Assembly (NCBI RefSeq): GCF_004363775.1
Contig: NZ_SNZE01000003.1
Location: forward strand, 62,001 to 126,000
Origin: Hydromonas duriensis
Lineage (GTDB): Bacteria; Pseudomonadota; Gammaproteobacteria; Burkholderiales; Burkholderiaceae
Reading direction: 5' to 3'
Length of the DNA stretch: 64,000 nt
The translations under genes and the position numbers were made by a program. Each line of letters begins with the position of its first letter. Position 1 is the stretch's first letter. Positions 33,813 to 43,445 of the stretch are shown in pieces. Under the pieces are notes generated by a model. The model was not told where the DNA came from. It searched no databases and worked only from the letters and a program-made list of their open reading frames with translations.

Positions 33813-34283
33813 ATGTTTAATCTCGTTCTTGTACAACCTGAAATTCCGCCCAATACGGGCAACATCATCCGCTTGTGTGCCAACACAGGTGCGCAATTGC
33901 ATTTAGTCAAACCGCTGGGTTTTCCGTTGGATGACACGCGCATGCGACGTGCGGGCTTAGACTATCACGAATTTGCCAATTTGAAAGTGTATGAGGATTG
34001 GGGTGATTTTATGGACAAAGCCCAGCCCGATGTAGAACGAATGTTTGCCTTGACCACCAAAGGCTCACACGTTTTGAGTTCAACGCGCTTTCAAGCGAAT
34101 GATTGGTTCGTGTTGGGTTCAGAAACGCGCGGCTTGCCCGACCATGTGCGCGATTGTTTTCCAACCCAACAACGCATTCGCTTGCCCATGATGCCAAATA
34201 ATCGCAGTTTAAATTTATCCAACACCGCCGCCATCATTGTTTATGAAGCGTGGCGACAATGTGACTTTGCAGGTGGGCAATGA
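33813..34283 (+). CDS. trmL: tRNA (cytidine(34)-2'-O)-methyltransferase TrmL
   Basis: 156-residue SPOUT (trefoil-knot) methyltransferase, the minimal TrmL length. MFNLVLVQPEIPPNTGNIIR is the family N-terminus. FVLGSETRGLPDH and RIRLPMMPNNRSLNLSNTAA contain the knot residues that bind SAM. It modifies the wobble base of tRNA-Leu. The stop overlaps the DUF3025 start by 4 bases, so they form an operon. Confidence 0.95.
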   Translation: MFNLVLVQPEIPPNTGNIIRLCANTGAQLHLVKPLGFPLDDTRMRRAGLDYHEFANLKVYEDWGDFMDKAQPDVERMFALTTKGSHVLSSTRFQANDWFVLGSETRGLPDHVRDCFPTQQRIRLPMMPNNRSLNLSNTAAIIVYEAWRQCDFAGGQ

Positions 34284-35134
34284 ACGGGTTATCAAACGGT
34301 TTACCCATCGAGGCGCAATCACAAATCGACTGGTCTGCGCCTTGGTTGTACCATCTAAAACCACTTCAAAACTTAGCCCACAGCAGCGATTTAATCTTGA
34401 CGTTAAACAACACGCTTGCGGGGCGACATCAAAAGACAGGGCAAGGGCAACCCCTGCATTTCATTCCGCAAGATGACTTGCCCGCTGGGGTGGCTTATGA
34501 AGCGCACATCGCTGCGACAGGCGGCGTGCCGACGCGCTTGAATTTGCATGATTTTTTCAATGCCTGCATCTGGTTGACCTTTCCATTGAGCAAGGCGGTT
34601 TTAAACGCGCGCCAAGCCATCCATATTGCGGCTCATGGCGTACAACACACCCGAGGGGTCGCCCGCGATGCGTTGACTTTGTTTGATGAAAACGCAGCGA
34701 TTTTAGTCACCAGCGCACCTGAGATTGGCGACGCTTTACGCGCGTTTGATTGGCACAATGCTTTAATCGCTCCGCGAACCGATTGGGACGAGCCTTGTCT
34801 GAATCGCCCCGATGCCAAAGCCGCGTTGTATACCTTTGGCCACGCCCTCATGGATAAACTCACAACGCCGCGCAAAGCCATGTGCGCTCATACGTGGGTC
34901 ATGGTCGTTGATGCGGATTGGTTTGCACAACCCTTGACGGAGCGTTTAAACAGTTTGGACGTCCAACTGGCGAACGAATTACAAAATTGGTCAGAAAATC
35001 CGCGCGATTTTTGTCCCCTCCCCATGCTCGGCGTGCCGCATTTCTGCGCAGACAACGAGGATGAAACGTTTTACAATGACACTCGTGTTTTCAGGGCTGG
35101 GCGCACGCGCCTCATGCCTTTAGCATCGACATGA
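34280..35134 (+). CDS. DUF3025 protein
   Basis: 284 residues. The core VPTRLNLHDFFNACIWLTFP followed by ARDALTLFDENAAIL is the signature of DUF3025, a family common in Betaproteobacteria and Gammaproteobacteria with unknown function. No signal or membrane segment. The C-terminal FYNDTRVFRAGR is also conserved in relatives by eye. Coupled to trmL by a 4-base overlap, so a role in tRNA handling is possible but untested. Confidence 0.87.
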   Translation: MNGLSNGLPIEAQSQIDWSAPWLYHLKPLQNLAHSSDLILTLNNTLAGRHQKTGQGQPLHFIPQDDLPAGVAYEAHIAATGGVPTRLNLHDFFNACIWLTFPLSKAVLNARQAIHIAAHGVQHTRGVARDALTLFDENAAILVTSAPEIGDALRAFDWHNALIAPRTDWDEPCLNRPDAKAALYTFGHALMDKLTTPRKAMCAHTWVMVVDADWFAQPLTERLNSLDVQLANELQNWSENPRDFCPLPMLGVPHFCADNEDETFYNDTRVFRAGRTRLMPLAST

Positions 35135-35178
35135 CCCGCTTACGGATGAATACAACCCCTTTTTCATAGAGAAGAACA

Positions 35179-36402
35179 ATGGCCGTTAATTTTCCCACCA
35201 TCACAGCAGAACAGCTTCACCCCGTTGCGGGTGTCGAACTGGGGTTTGCACAAGCAGGCATCCGCAAAGCGGATAAAAAAGACCTTTTGGTGATTCGGCT
35301 TGCGCCACAGACCACCGTCTCTGGCGTATTCACCACCAATGCCTTTTGCGCCGCACCTGTTCGTGTATGCAAAAACCACCTTGCACAGCGTCGCGGCATC
35401 CGCGCCTTGGTCGTCAACACAGGCTGCGCCAACGCAGGCACAGGCGCATTGGGCTTGGCGAACGCCGAGCGCACCTGCGCCGAATTGGCAAAACAACTGG
35501 GCATTGATGATACCCAAGTCCTGCCTTTTTCGACGGGGGTGATTTTAGAGCACCTACCAATGGACAACCTGCTCGCAGGCTTACCCGCCGCCATTGAACA
35601 TCTAAAAGAAGACAATTGGTACAACGCCGCGCAAGCGATTATGACCACGGACACATTGCCCAAAGCGGTCTCGAAACAGATTCAAATTCAAGGCAAAACC
35701 ATTACCCTCACAGGCATCTCTAAAGGCGCGGGCATGATTAAGCCCAATATGGCCACCATGCTCGGCTACATCGCGACCGACGCGGGCATCGCGCAAGCCG
35801 ACCTCGATGACCTCACCAAAACCATCGCCGACCGCTCATTTAACAGCATCACCATCGATGGTGACACCTCAACCAATGACTCGTTCATCATCATGGCAAC
35901 CCACCAAAGCGGCGTGACGCTAACCCAAGGTACGGCCGATTACACCGCTTTCGCCAACACCTTACAACAAGTCGCCACCGAACTGGCGCAACTCATTGTG
36001 CGGGATGGCGAAGGTGCGACGAAATTCATGTCGATTGTGGTCGAGCGCGCCGAAAACGACAATGAAGCCAAACGCATCGCCTATAGCGTCGCGCACTCCC
36101 CTTTGGTCAAAACCGCTTTTTACGCCAGCGACCCAAACCTCGGGCGCATCCTCGCCGCTATCGGCTACGCGGGTGTGAAAGACTTAGACGTTGATGCCAT
36201 CGACGTGTATTTGGACGATGTTCATGTGGCCACCGCAGGCGGCCGCCACCCAGACTACACCGAAGCACAAGGCCAAGCCGTCATGAATCAAGCCGAAATC
36301 ACCGTGCGCATTGTGCTCCACCGCGGAGAAGCGCATGCGACCGTGTGGACGTGCGACTTTTCACATGAATATGTGACGATTAATGCGGATTATCGCTCGT
36401 AA
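35179..36402 (+). CDS. argJ: Bifunctional ornithine acetyltransferase/N-acetylglutamate synthase ArgJ
   Basis: 407 residues. The self-cleavage site is in [10 protein letters not shown], where Thr193 becomes the nucleophile and new N-terminus of the beta subunit. GVILEHLPM and KGAGMIKP are further signatures. It recycles the acetyl group from acetylornithine to glutamate in arginine synthesis. In the window argB lies far away (46.97 kb), so arginine genes are dispersed. AGAGAAG precedes the ATG. Confidence 0.96.
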   Translation: MAVNFPTITAEQLHPVAGVELGFAQAGIRKADKKDLLVIRLAPQTTVSGVFTTNAFCAAPVRVCKNHLAQRRGIRALVVNTGCANAGTGALGLANAERTCAELAKQLGIDDTQVLPFSTGVILEHLPMDNLLAGLPAAIEHLKEDNWYNAAQAIMTTDTLPKAVSKQIQIQGKTITLTGISKGAGMIKPNMATMLGYIATDAGIAQADLDDLTKTIADRSFNSITIDGDTSTNDSFIIMATHQSGVTLTQGTADYTAFANTLQQVATELAQLIVRDGEGATKFMSIVVERAENDNEAKRIAYSVAHSPLVKTAFYASDPNLGRILAAIGYAGVKDLDVDAIDVYLDDVHVATAGGRHPDYTEAQGQAVMNQAEITVRIVLHRGEAHATVWTCDFSHEYVTINADYRS

Positions 36403-36479
36403 AATCGACACACTTCCACTTAAATAAAAGCGATGTGCGCTTCCGCTGGGTGTTTCAAACCAGAAAGACCTCGAATAGG

Positions 36480-36501
36480 CTGGAATATGACTGGAATATG
36501 A
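36480..36501. repeat. 11-bp perfect tandem duplication
   Basis: CTGGAATATGA occurs twice head to tail directly upstream of the DUF815 start codon (36507), within its ribosome-binding region. Confidence 0.6.
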
Positions 36502-36506
36502 ATTGA

Positions 36507-37409
36507 ATGGACAACACTCTCCTTAACACAACCCTCGAAAAGATTAAAGACACCCTTTCTCGTGTCCAACTGCTTTTACCCTCCAACGAGCAGGATGTCG
36601 ATTGGTCAGCGCATGCTTATTTATGGCAAGTGCGGCATGGGCGTGGTTGTTTGGTGGGATTGAAAGAGCCGCGTTTGCAAGATTTGGATGAGCTGCAGTC
36701 GATTGACCGTCAAAAAGCCGCCGTGCTGCAAAATACCCGACAGTTCATCCATAAATTACCTGCGAATCACGTGTTGCTCACGGGCGCGCGTGGTACGGGT
36801 AAATCATCGTTGGTGCGTGCGTGTTTGGCTGAGTTTGCAACGCAAGGGTTGCGGGTGATTGAGGTGGAGAAAGCACATTTACATGACTTGCCGCTCATTG
36901 TTGATTTGATTCGTCATCGTCCTGAGCGGTTTATTGTGTTTTGTGATGATTTGTCTTTTGAGGCGCAGGATGCGGGTTATAAGTCGCTAAAAACAGTGCT
37001 GGACGGCTCATTCAATGGGTATGCTGAGAATGTGTTGGTGTATGCGACGTCAAATCGCCGCCATTTGTTGCCTGAATATGATTCGGATAATGTCGGTTAT
37101 TCGCACCCATCCGACCATGAGTTGCACCCTTCTGAGACCGTGGAGGAAAAAATTGCCCTCTCGGAGCGGTTTGGTCTGTGGCTAAGTTTTTATCCATTTA
37201 AACAAAATGATTATTTAAGCATTGTTGAGCATGCTTTGGCGCGACTGGGTTGGAGCGCGGCGGATAATGAGGCGCTTGTAGCGATGCAACAAGCCGCTTT
37301 GCAATTTAGCCTTGAGCGCGGTTCTCGCAGCGCACGTGTGGCGCAGCATTTTGCGCGGCAATGGGCGGGGCAAGTTTTGTTATCCAATATGATACAAGGA
37401 CAATCGTGA
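36507..37409 (+). CDS. DUF815 AAA-type ATP-binding protein
   Basis: 300 residues. Walker A is GARGTGKSSL (about 93-102) and Walker B FIVFCDDLSFE (about 137-147). LYATSNRRHLLPE (sensor-1 region) and LSERFGLWLSFYPF are typical of DUF815, a family of AAA-like ATPases with no settled function. It precedes a MutT-type NUDIX gene with a 4-base overlap (GTGA), so the two are translated together. A frequent betaproteobacterial neighbourhood is DUF815-mutT. Confidence 0.88.
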   Translation: MDNTLLNTTLEKIKDTLSRVQLLLPSNEQDVDWSAHAYLWQVRHGRGCLVGLKEPRLQDLDELQSIDRQKAAVLQNTRQFIHKLPANHVLLTGARGTGKSSLVRACLAEFATQGLRVIEVEKAHLHDLPLIVDLIRHRPERFIVFCDDLSFEAQDAGYKSLKTVLDGSFNGYAENVLVYATSNRRHLLPEYDSDNVGYSHPSDHELHPSETVEEKIALSERFGLWLSFYPFKQNDYLSIVEHALARLGWSAADNEALVAMQQAALQFSLERGSRSARVAQHFARQWAGQVLLSNMIQGQS

Positions 37410-37873
37410 GCGAACCTTCACATTTTGATTCAACCATAGACATTGCGCCCAAACGGCTTGATGTTGCTGTGGGGGTCTTGCGCAATACGCAGGGCGAGTT
37501 TTTATTTGCGCAACGCCCCGAGGGTAAACCGATGGCGGGATTTTGGGAGTTCCCTGGCGGCAAGGTGGAATCAGGCGAAAGTATTCACGCTGCACTTGCG
37601 CGTGAGTTGCATGAAGAATTGGGCATTGACATTGCCGATTCAATGCGCTGGTTGGAGGTTGAGCATGTGTATCCGCATGCGCATGTGTTGCTGCATTTTA
37701 GAATCATCAGCGAATGGCGCGGCAAACCGCACGGACGCGAAAACCAAGCCTTGCATTGGCAAAAATTGTACGTCAACGATGATGGTACGGTCAGCACGCC
37801 ATCAACCGAACCCGTGTTGCCAGCAACCGTACCGTTGTTGGCGCAATTGGCGCAATGGACACCAAACCATTAA
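37406..37873 (+). CDS. mutT: NUDIX hydrolase, MutT-type 8-oxo-dGTP diphosphatase
   Basis: 155 residues from GTG 37406, chosen because AAGGA lies 6 bases before it and it overlaps the previous stop by GTGA; an ATG at 37361 would overlap by 49 bases with no Shine-Dalgarno. The complete NUDIX box runs from GGKVESGESIHAALARELHE to ELG (about 48-70) with the REXXEE-like catalytic residues. The length and ending fit MutT, which removes 8-oxo-dGTP from the nucleotide pool. MutT annotation rests on length and the DUF815 neighbour; other NUDIX substrates are possible. Confidence 0.87.
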   Translation: MSEPSHFDSTIDIAPKRLDVAVGVLRNTQGEFLFAQRPEGKPMAGFWEFPGGKVESGESIHAALARELHEELGIDIADSMRWLEVEHVYPHAHVLLHFRIISEWRGKPHGRENQALHWQKLYVNDDGTVSTPSTEPVLPATVPLLAQLAQWTPNH

Positions 37874-38065
37874 AGCGTGCTTCATCATTTAAATAAACAT
37901 GCGTTTGCTGTGTCAGTATCCTCTTAAATTTGTATGGCTGATGCGTAAAAGTCTTTTTTTGGCTCTTTTTTTCTGTTATCGTTCTCGGATTAAGCCCGCG
38001 CTTAATGAATCAGGGGTTGGTTTTAGCCCATCTCATTCGAAAACTATAACAATGGAGTCAGACTC

Positions 38066-39829
38066 ATGTTTCATACATCGTTCAAAAAAAATGTTCTCAG
38101 TACCACCGTTGCACTGGCTGCGCTTGGCTTGATGCACAACGCATGGGCGTTTGATAGCGCCTCGCCCGAAGCAGCCAGCGGCTTTACCAAAGGCAAAACG
38201 TCGGTATCGGCTAAAAAATTCATGGCGGCAACCGCCAATCCTTTGGCAACGGATGCCGCTTATGAAATGCTCGCTAAAGGCGGTTCTGCGGTGGATGCGG
38301 CGGTTGCGGCGCAAATGGTGTTGGGCTTAACGGAGCCACAGTCGTCGGGCATCGGTGGTGGCGCATTTTTATTGACCTTTGACGGCCATCACGTCACCAA
38401 TTACGATGGACGCGAAACCTCGCCCAAGTCGGCGACTGAAAAGCTGTTCCAAACAGATGCAGGCGCAGACATGGCGTTTTATGATGCCGTTGTCGGTGGT
38501 CGTTCGGTCGGTGTGCCAGGCGCGGTGGCGATGCTTGAGTTGGCGCACAAGCGCGAGGGCAAATTGCCTTGGGCGACTTTGTTTGAGCCAGCGATTCGAT
38601 TGGCGACCAAAGGTTTTGCGATTTCCCCTCGCCTGAACACCTTGCTTAAAAGCGAAAAATATTTGAATAAAGACGAAGCCGCTAAAGCGTATTTTTACCA
38701 AGCGGACGGCGTGACGCCCAAAGAGGTCGGTACGGTTTTAACCAACCCTGAATACGCGGCGGTTCTGAAAGTTATCGCGCAAAAAGGCTCAAAAGGCTTG
38801 CTCACGGGCGAAGTGGCAAAAGCCATTGTGGATAAAGTCAACAGTCACCCAACCAACCCTGGCAAATTGACGCTTGCGGACATGGCGGCGTATAAACCCA
38901 AGATTCGCCAAGCCGTGTGTGGCGATTACCGCAATTACAAAATCTGCGGCCCTGCCGCCCCAAGTTCGGGTGGCGTTGCCGTGCTGCAAATGCTCGGCGC
39001 ACTTGAGCGATTTAACCTCAAAGCCATTAAACCAGATTCGGTACAAGCCGTGCATTACTTCGCCGAAGCGGGGCGTTTGGCTTTCGCCGACCGTGGTAAA
39101 TATTTAGCCGACCCTGATTTTGTGCGCGTACCGACTGCGGGCTTAATCAACAAAAATTACCTTGCAACCCGTTCCGCCTTGATTTCTGAAGACAAAACCC
39201 TCGGCACCGCCAGCGCAGGCGAGCCAGCAGGTGCAAAAGTCGCCCAAATCGACAGTGGTTCGCCTGAGTTGCCCTCAACTTCGCATATTTCCATTGTTGA
39301 TGCGCAAGGTCATGCGGTTTCAATGACCACATCGATTGAAGACCAGTTCGGTTCACGTCAATTCGTCAAAGGCTTTTTGTTGAATAACCAATTGACCGAT
39401 TTTTCATTTGCCGATAAAGACAAAAATGGCCTCGTTGCCAACCGCGTTGAAGCGGGTAAACGCCCACGTTCGTCAATGGCACCTGTCTTGGTGTTCGACA
39501 AAACAGGCAAAAAACTTGAAATGGTTGTAGGTTCACCAGGTGGTTCGCTCATCATTGGCTATGTGGCTCAAACGTTGACCAACTTAATTGATTGGAAAAT
39601 GGATCCGCAAACCGCCGTGAATGCGCCGCACTACGGCAGCCGCAACGGGCCAAAAACCCAAGTTGAAAAAGGTACAGCTTTAGCAGGACTCATCCCAGAA
39701 CTGAAAGCCAAAGGGCATGACGCGGTAGAAGCCGAGATGGTCAGCGGCTTGTCTGCAATTGTTAAAACCCAAAATGGTTATTTGGGTGGTGGGGATGCAC
39801 GTCGTGAAGGCACGGTGCGCGGAGAGTAA
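38066..39829 (+). CDS. ggt: Gamma-glutamyltransferase
   Basis: 587 residues with a signal peptide (to about residue 28, MHNAWAFDS). The precursor self-cleaves before Thr405 in LPSTSHISIVD, giving large and small subunits. GGSAVDAAVAAQMVLGLTEP with SSGIGGGAF and NYDGRETSP (Arg binds the substrate carboxylate) are in the large subunit, and GSPGGSLI in the small. A periplasmic enzyme that hydrolyses glutathione or transfers its glutamyl group. Monocistronic: its own leader and a strong terminator follow. Confidence 0.95.
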   Translation: MFHTSFKKNVLSTTVALAALGLMHNAWAFDSASPEAASGFTKGKTSVSAKKFMAATANPLATDAAYEMLAKGGSAVDAAVAAQMVLGLTEPQSSGIGGGAFLLTFDGHHVTNYDGRETSPKSATEKLFQTDAGADMAFYDAVVGGRSVGVPGAVAMLELAHKREGKLPWATLFEPAIRLATKGFAISPRLNTLLKSEKYLNKDEAAKAYFYQADGVTPKEVGTVLTNPEYAAVLKVIAQKGSKGLLTGEVAKAIVDKVNSHPTNPGKLTLADMAAYKPKIRQAVCGDYRNYKICGPAAPSSGGVAVLQMLGALERFNLKAIKPDSVQAVHYFAEAGRLAFADRGKYLADPDFVRVPTAGLINKNYLATRSALISEDKTLGTASAGEPAGAKVAQIDSGSPELPSTSHISIVDAQGHAVSMTTSIEDQFGSRQFVKGFLLNNQLTDFSFADKDKNGLVANRVEAGKRPRSSMAPVLVFDKTGKKLEMVVGSPGGSLIIGYVAQTLTNLIDWKMDPQTAVNAPHYGSRNGPKTQVEKGTALAGLIPELKAKGHDAVEAEMVSGLSAIVKTQNGYLGGGDARREGTVRGE

Positions 39830-39850
39830 TTCATTCTTAGCCAACATCAA

Positions 39851-39877
39851 CAGCAGCTTTCGAGCTGCTGTTTTTTT
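39851..39877 (+). terminator. Terminator after ggt
   Basis: CAGCAGCT-TTCG-AGCTGCTG followed by TTTTTTT: 8-bp stem with a stable tetraloop, 22 bases after the ggt stop. Confidence 0.92.
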
Positions 39878-39910
39878 GTGCCCATTTGATATAAGCCCTA
39901 TAATGTCGCC

Positions 39911-41431
39911 ATGATTACCCTTGCCACCCTTAATGCCCGTTATTCTCACGCCTCGTTGGGCTTGCGTTATTTACTCGCCAATTTAGGTGAACACGCAGCT
40001 TATACGCGTCTGGCCGAATACACCATCAAAACCCCGCTTGCTGATATGTGCGAGGACATTCTCAAAGATGCGCCACGCATCATCGGACTGGGCGTTTACA
40101 TCTGGAATGTCAACGAGACACTGGCTTTAATCGAAGCGATTCGAGCGCGCGCACCTCAGACCGTGATTATTTTGGGTGGCCCAGAAGTGTCTTATGAAGT
40201 GGACGCTCAAGCGATTTGTAAAGCCGCTGATTACATTGTGACGGGCTGGGGCGAAGTGACGTTGCCCAAACTGCTTACCGCATTGATTCATGGCCCTAAG
40301 CCGCTCATGAAGGTGCATGCAGGCGAACAGCCGCCGTTAAACGACATCGCCTTGCCTTATGAGCTGTACACCGACCATGATTTAAAACATCGTAATATTT
40401 ACGTTGAAGCCTCACGCGGCTGCCCTTTTAAATGCGAGTTTTGTTTGTCGAGTTTGGATAAAACCGCATGGGCGTTTGACTTGGATGTGTTTTTAATTGA
40501 AATGAATGCGTTGTACGCTCGCGGGGCGCGCACGTTTAAATTTGTGGATCGCACATTTAATCTTAAACCCGAAACAGGTCGGCGCATTTTGGATTTTTTC
40601 TTAGAAAAAATCACGGCGGCACCCGATGACCCATTGTTTGTGCATTTTGAGGTGATTCCCGACCACTTGCCTGAACTGCTCAAATCCGCCATTGCTCAAT
40701 ACCCTGCGGGCAGCTTGCAATTTGAGCTGGGTATCCAAACCCTAAATACAACAGTGCAAAAGCACATTTCGCGCAAAACCAACTTAACCAAAGCACAAGA
40801 CAACATCACTTGGTTGCGCGAGCACAGTCAAGCGCATCTGCATGTGGATTTAATCGCAGGCTTGCCGAGTGAGACCATGCAGAGCTTTGCCGAAGGGTTC
40901 GACCGTTTATACAGTTGGCGAGCGCATGAAATTCAATTGGGCATTTTAAAACGCCTGCGCGGAACGCCGATTATTCGCCATACAAAAACCTTCAAAATGG
41001 TTTACAGCGACAGCCCGCCTTACGAAATCATCAGCACGGCCGATGTGACTAAAAATGAGCTGGATGATTTTAAGCACTTTGCCAAATATTGGGACAACAT
41101 CGCCAACTCAGGGCGGTTTAATCAAACTTTGCCCTTGATTTTAGGCGATGCGCCGTATGCGCGCTTTAATGAGTTGTCACAATATCTGCATGCACAATGG
41201 CAACGCAGCCACAGCATTGCGCTGGAACGACTGTACACGGAAGTGGCGAACTGGCTGATTGGTCAAAGTGAACCGCATGCGCATGATGACATTCGCGCTG
41301 CTGTCACGGCGGATTATGTCAGCAGCGGCTCGCAAGGCAAACTGCCGTGGATGGCGCGGGGCTTAACCATTGAAACCAAACAACGCACCGATGCCGCACT
41401 GGCGCGGCAAGCGCGACATCAGATGGGTTGA
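39911..41431 (+). CDS. B12-binding-domain radical SAM protein
   Basis: 506 residues. The N-terminal about 1-130 resembles a cobalamin-binding domain (ILGGPEVSYE at about 88-97), followed by a radical SAM TIM barrel with GCPFKCEFC (Cys171, 175, 178 holding the 4Fe-4S cluster) and ELGIQTLN. The C-terminal quarter resembles DUF4080. Members are common in Betaproteobacteria and Gammaproteobacteria, of unknown substrate. The last bases of the gene run to 41431. Monocistronic. Confidence 0.87.
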   Translation: MITLATLNARYSHASLGLRYLLANLGEHAAYTRLAEYTIKTPLADMCEDILKDAPRIIGLGVYIWNVNETLALIEAIRARAPQTVIILGGPEVSYEVDAQAICKAADYIVTGWGEVTLPKLLTALIHGPKPLMKVHAGEQPPLNDIALPYELYTDHDLKHRNIYVEASRGCPFKCEFCLSSLDKTAWAFDLDVFLIEMNALYARGARTFKFVDRTFNLKPETGRRILDFFLEKITAAPDDPLFVHFEVIPDHLPELLKSAIAQYPAGSLQFELGIQTLNTTVQKHISRKTNLTKAQDNITWLREHSQAHLHVDLIAGLPSETMQSFAEGFDRLYSWRAHEIQLGILKRLRGTPIIRHTKTFKMVYSDSPPYEIISTADVTKNELDDFKHFAKYWDNIANSGRFNQTLPLILGDAPYARFNELSQYLHAQWQRSHSIALERLYTEVANWLIGQSEPHAHDDIRAAVTADYVSSGSQGKLPWMARGLTIETKQRTDAALARQARHQMG

Positions 41432-41502
41432 TTTTTTGAAAATACTTTATACGTCATCATCAACGTATAGTAACAGCGATTACCTTACCGTTGATGAGTG
41501 TG

Positions 41503-41874
41503 TTAGAACGCCAATTTTTTCGGATTTTCGCCGTATCGATTCTGTCCAGGGTTGCTATCTTGAGTCATAAATACCAGAAGTACTATTGCCCCGACAATTG
41601 GAATCAGCGCGATTAAAAGCCACCAACCACTGCGTTCTGTATCGTGAAGTCGTCGTACTGATACAGCAATATTTGGACTTAATACTGCTAAAGCATAGAA
41701 TCCTTCAAGTAGGCCCACCCCCACTTCAGAACTAAAACTGCCAAAGCGGATGTCTATGATTCCCAGTGCAATGCTAATAATAAAATTGAATAATGTGAAA
41801 TACCAATATTCCTTTCTTCTAGCTCTTCCACTGAATTGTGCATACTTTTTCAAGACATCCAAATACCAGTTCAT
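41503..41874 (-). CDS. DUF805 membrane protein
   Basis: 123 residues from ATG 41874 (AGAGGA 6 bases upstream). MNWYLDVLKKYAQFSGRARR is the classic DUF805 start, then three or four membrane helices, RRLHDTERSGWWLL and a short hydrophilic tail. YhaH/YhaI relatives are inner-membrane proteins of unknown function. AT-rich compared with the neighbours. Nothing recognisable follows in the 165 bases to the hydroxyacid dehydrogenase gene. Confidence 0.92.
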   Translation of the reverse strand: MNWYLDVLKKYAQFSGRARRKEYWYFTLFNFIISIALGIIDIRFGSFSSEVGVGLLEGFYALAVLSPNIAVSVRRLHDTERSGWWLLIALIPIVGAIVLLVFMTQDSNPGQNRYGENPKKLAF

Positions 41875-42039
41875 ATCATTTCCTCTCATTTTAACCCCAA
41901 GATTTTTGGTTTGATGGCAGTGGGGCAAACAGCCGTCTAATTTGTCACCAGATTGCATCAAAAAAATGTTGCCACCGATAAATTGTAATTGTATTCGTGA
42001 AAGCCATAGATTGATTGCAAATATTGAGGGAAGTATTTT

Positions 42040-42987
42040 TTAATACCCCTTGTCAAAATCAACCACATATTTCAGCGGCAAGCCTTGATTAAACCGCTCA
42101 AAATTATCTTTGAAAATATCAAACACTTCGGCTGGAATGCTCGGTGCGGCGGTATGTGAGGTCAAAGTTAAATGTGGCGTGTCCCAAAACACATGGTGCT
42201 CAGGCAAAGGCTCCGTGCGATACACATCCAGCACCGCGCCCGCGATGTCGCCTGATTGTAATGCCGTCGCCAAGTCCGCTTCAACCACGGCCTGCCCACG
42301 CCCAACGTTAATGAACAGAGCATGTTGAGCCATGAGCTTAAAAAACGCCGCGTCAAAAATATTTTGTGTGGCGGGGGTGTTGGGCAATACGTTCACCACA
42401 TAATCGGCTTGAGGCAATAACTTCTGTACATCCGTCCAACCACCAACCACATCGACATGCGCCACTTCACGGGGGAGGTTCATCACACCGAACACACGCA
42501 TCCCCAAAGCCTTAAAGGCTTGTGCCATGCCCGCACCAATTGAGCCAACGCCAAAAAGCAAAATCGTCTTGCCACGAATCACGCCGTTGAGTGTGTTGTG
42601 CCAGCGTCGTTCAAGGAAGGCTTGACGATGCGCAAACAGTTGTCGCTCGTGTGCCAGCACATGCGCGAGTACATACTCGGTCATCAACGGTGCGAATAAC
42701 CCCCTGACGTTGGTTAAGGCGTAATCGCGCCGCATGCCTGCCGCCAGCAAACCCTCAACCCCAGCCCATGTCGACTGCAGCCATTTCAAGGCGGGCAATT
42801 CATGGAGCACTTGTATCGCTAAACTTGGCTCTGCAAACACCCATGAAATCTCTGATTTGTCGGCGGCCGATAAGTTCAATACCGCATCTGCACGCTCACA
42901 TACAAACATGTCTTGGATGGGTAATGCCATTGTGTGGCATAGCAACTCATAATCTTTTGCAGATTTGGATAAAATCAATCCTCGCAT
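42040..42987 (-). CDS. D-2-hydroxyacid dehydrogenase (GhrA-like)
   Basis: 315 residues. The NAD(P)-binding Rossmann motif GVGSIGAGMAQA (about 145-156) is preceded by GKTILLF; NVGRGQAV has the catalytic Arg-region and SHTAAPS the catalytic His near the C-terminus. The glyoxylate/hydroxypyruvate reductase GhrA is the closest named type. It reduces 2-oxoacids such as glyoxylate to the D-hydroxyacids. The substrate is not determined by sequence. The first ATG at 42987 fits the N-terminus. Confidence 0.87.
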   Translation of the reverse strand: MRGLILSKSAKDYELLCHTMALPIQDMFVCERADAVLNLSAADKSEISWVFAEPSLAIQVLHELPALKWLQSTWAGVEGLLAAGMRRDYALTNVRGLFAPLMTEYVLAHVLAHERQLFAHRQAFLERRWHNTLNGVIRGKTILLFGVGSIGAGMAQAFKALGMRVFGVMNLPREVAHVDVVGGWTDVQKLLPQADYVVNVLPNTPATQNIFDAAFFKLMAQHALFINVGRGQAVVEADLATALQSGDIAGAVLDVYRTEPLPEHHVFWDTPHLTLTSHTAAPSIPAEVFDIFKDNFERFNQGLPLKYVVDFDKGY

Positions 42988-43445
42988 GTCTCGCCCTTAC
43001 ATGTATTAATTGGATTTAATGTTGTCTCTTTTAAACACATTTTTGACTTTAGGTGGCCTCTAAAAGTGAAAAAAATGTATTCTTCATCATTTTTCCACCT
43101 TAAACCTAACTTCAACAGCACGTTTACGTAATAAATTATATTGATTTTATTGGCAATAACAATAAATACAAAGCAATTAAATCTAGTCTAACCATAAACT
43201 TTGCGCTTTTATCAATTATGCCATTTAAATACTTGAAAAACAGTTTTCAGCCTTTATAATGCGATATCTTTTTCGGGGGCTTGGTGAATTTTTTTAGTGC
43301 GTAGCACTCACAACACATTCATTGAATCATCCACACGGGGTTTCATCCCGCGAAAAGGTTGAGGTAAGCCGTAAGGTTAAACGGGGGAGACAAGGCAGCG
43401 CCACCCCTTTAAAGTGACACATAAAGTAAAAAGGTAAAAGGAAAT
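42988..43445 (+). promoter_or_regulatory. Structured leader of the cation symporter gene
   Basis: 458 bases without a gene. The first 270 are AT-rich and show nothing recognisable. From about 43290 several short hairpins follow one another: AGTGC-GTA-GCACT (43296-43308), CGGG...CCCG (43336-43350), CCGT...ACGG (about 43369-43384) and GGC-AGC-GCC (about 43394-43402). They end just before AAAAGGAAAT and the ATG, so an RNA-structure-based control of the symporter is possible. I do not recognise a known riboswitch. Confidence 0.35.

Noticed and set aside
41455-41498. CATCAACG...CGTTGATG inverted repeat after the radical SAM gene
   Set aside because: Loop of about 28 bases and no T-tract; too weak to call a terminator.
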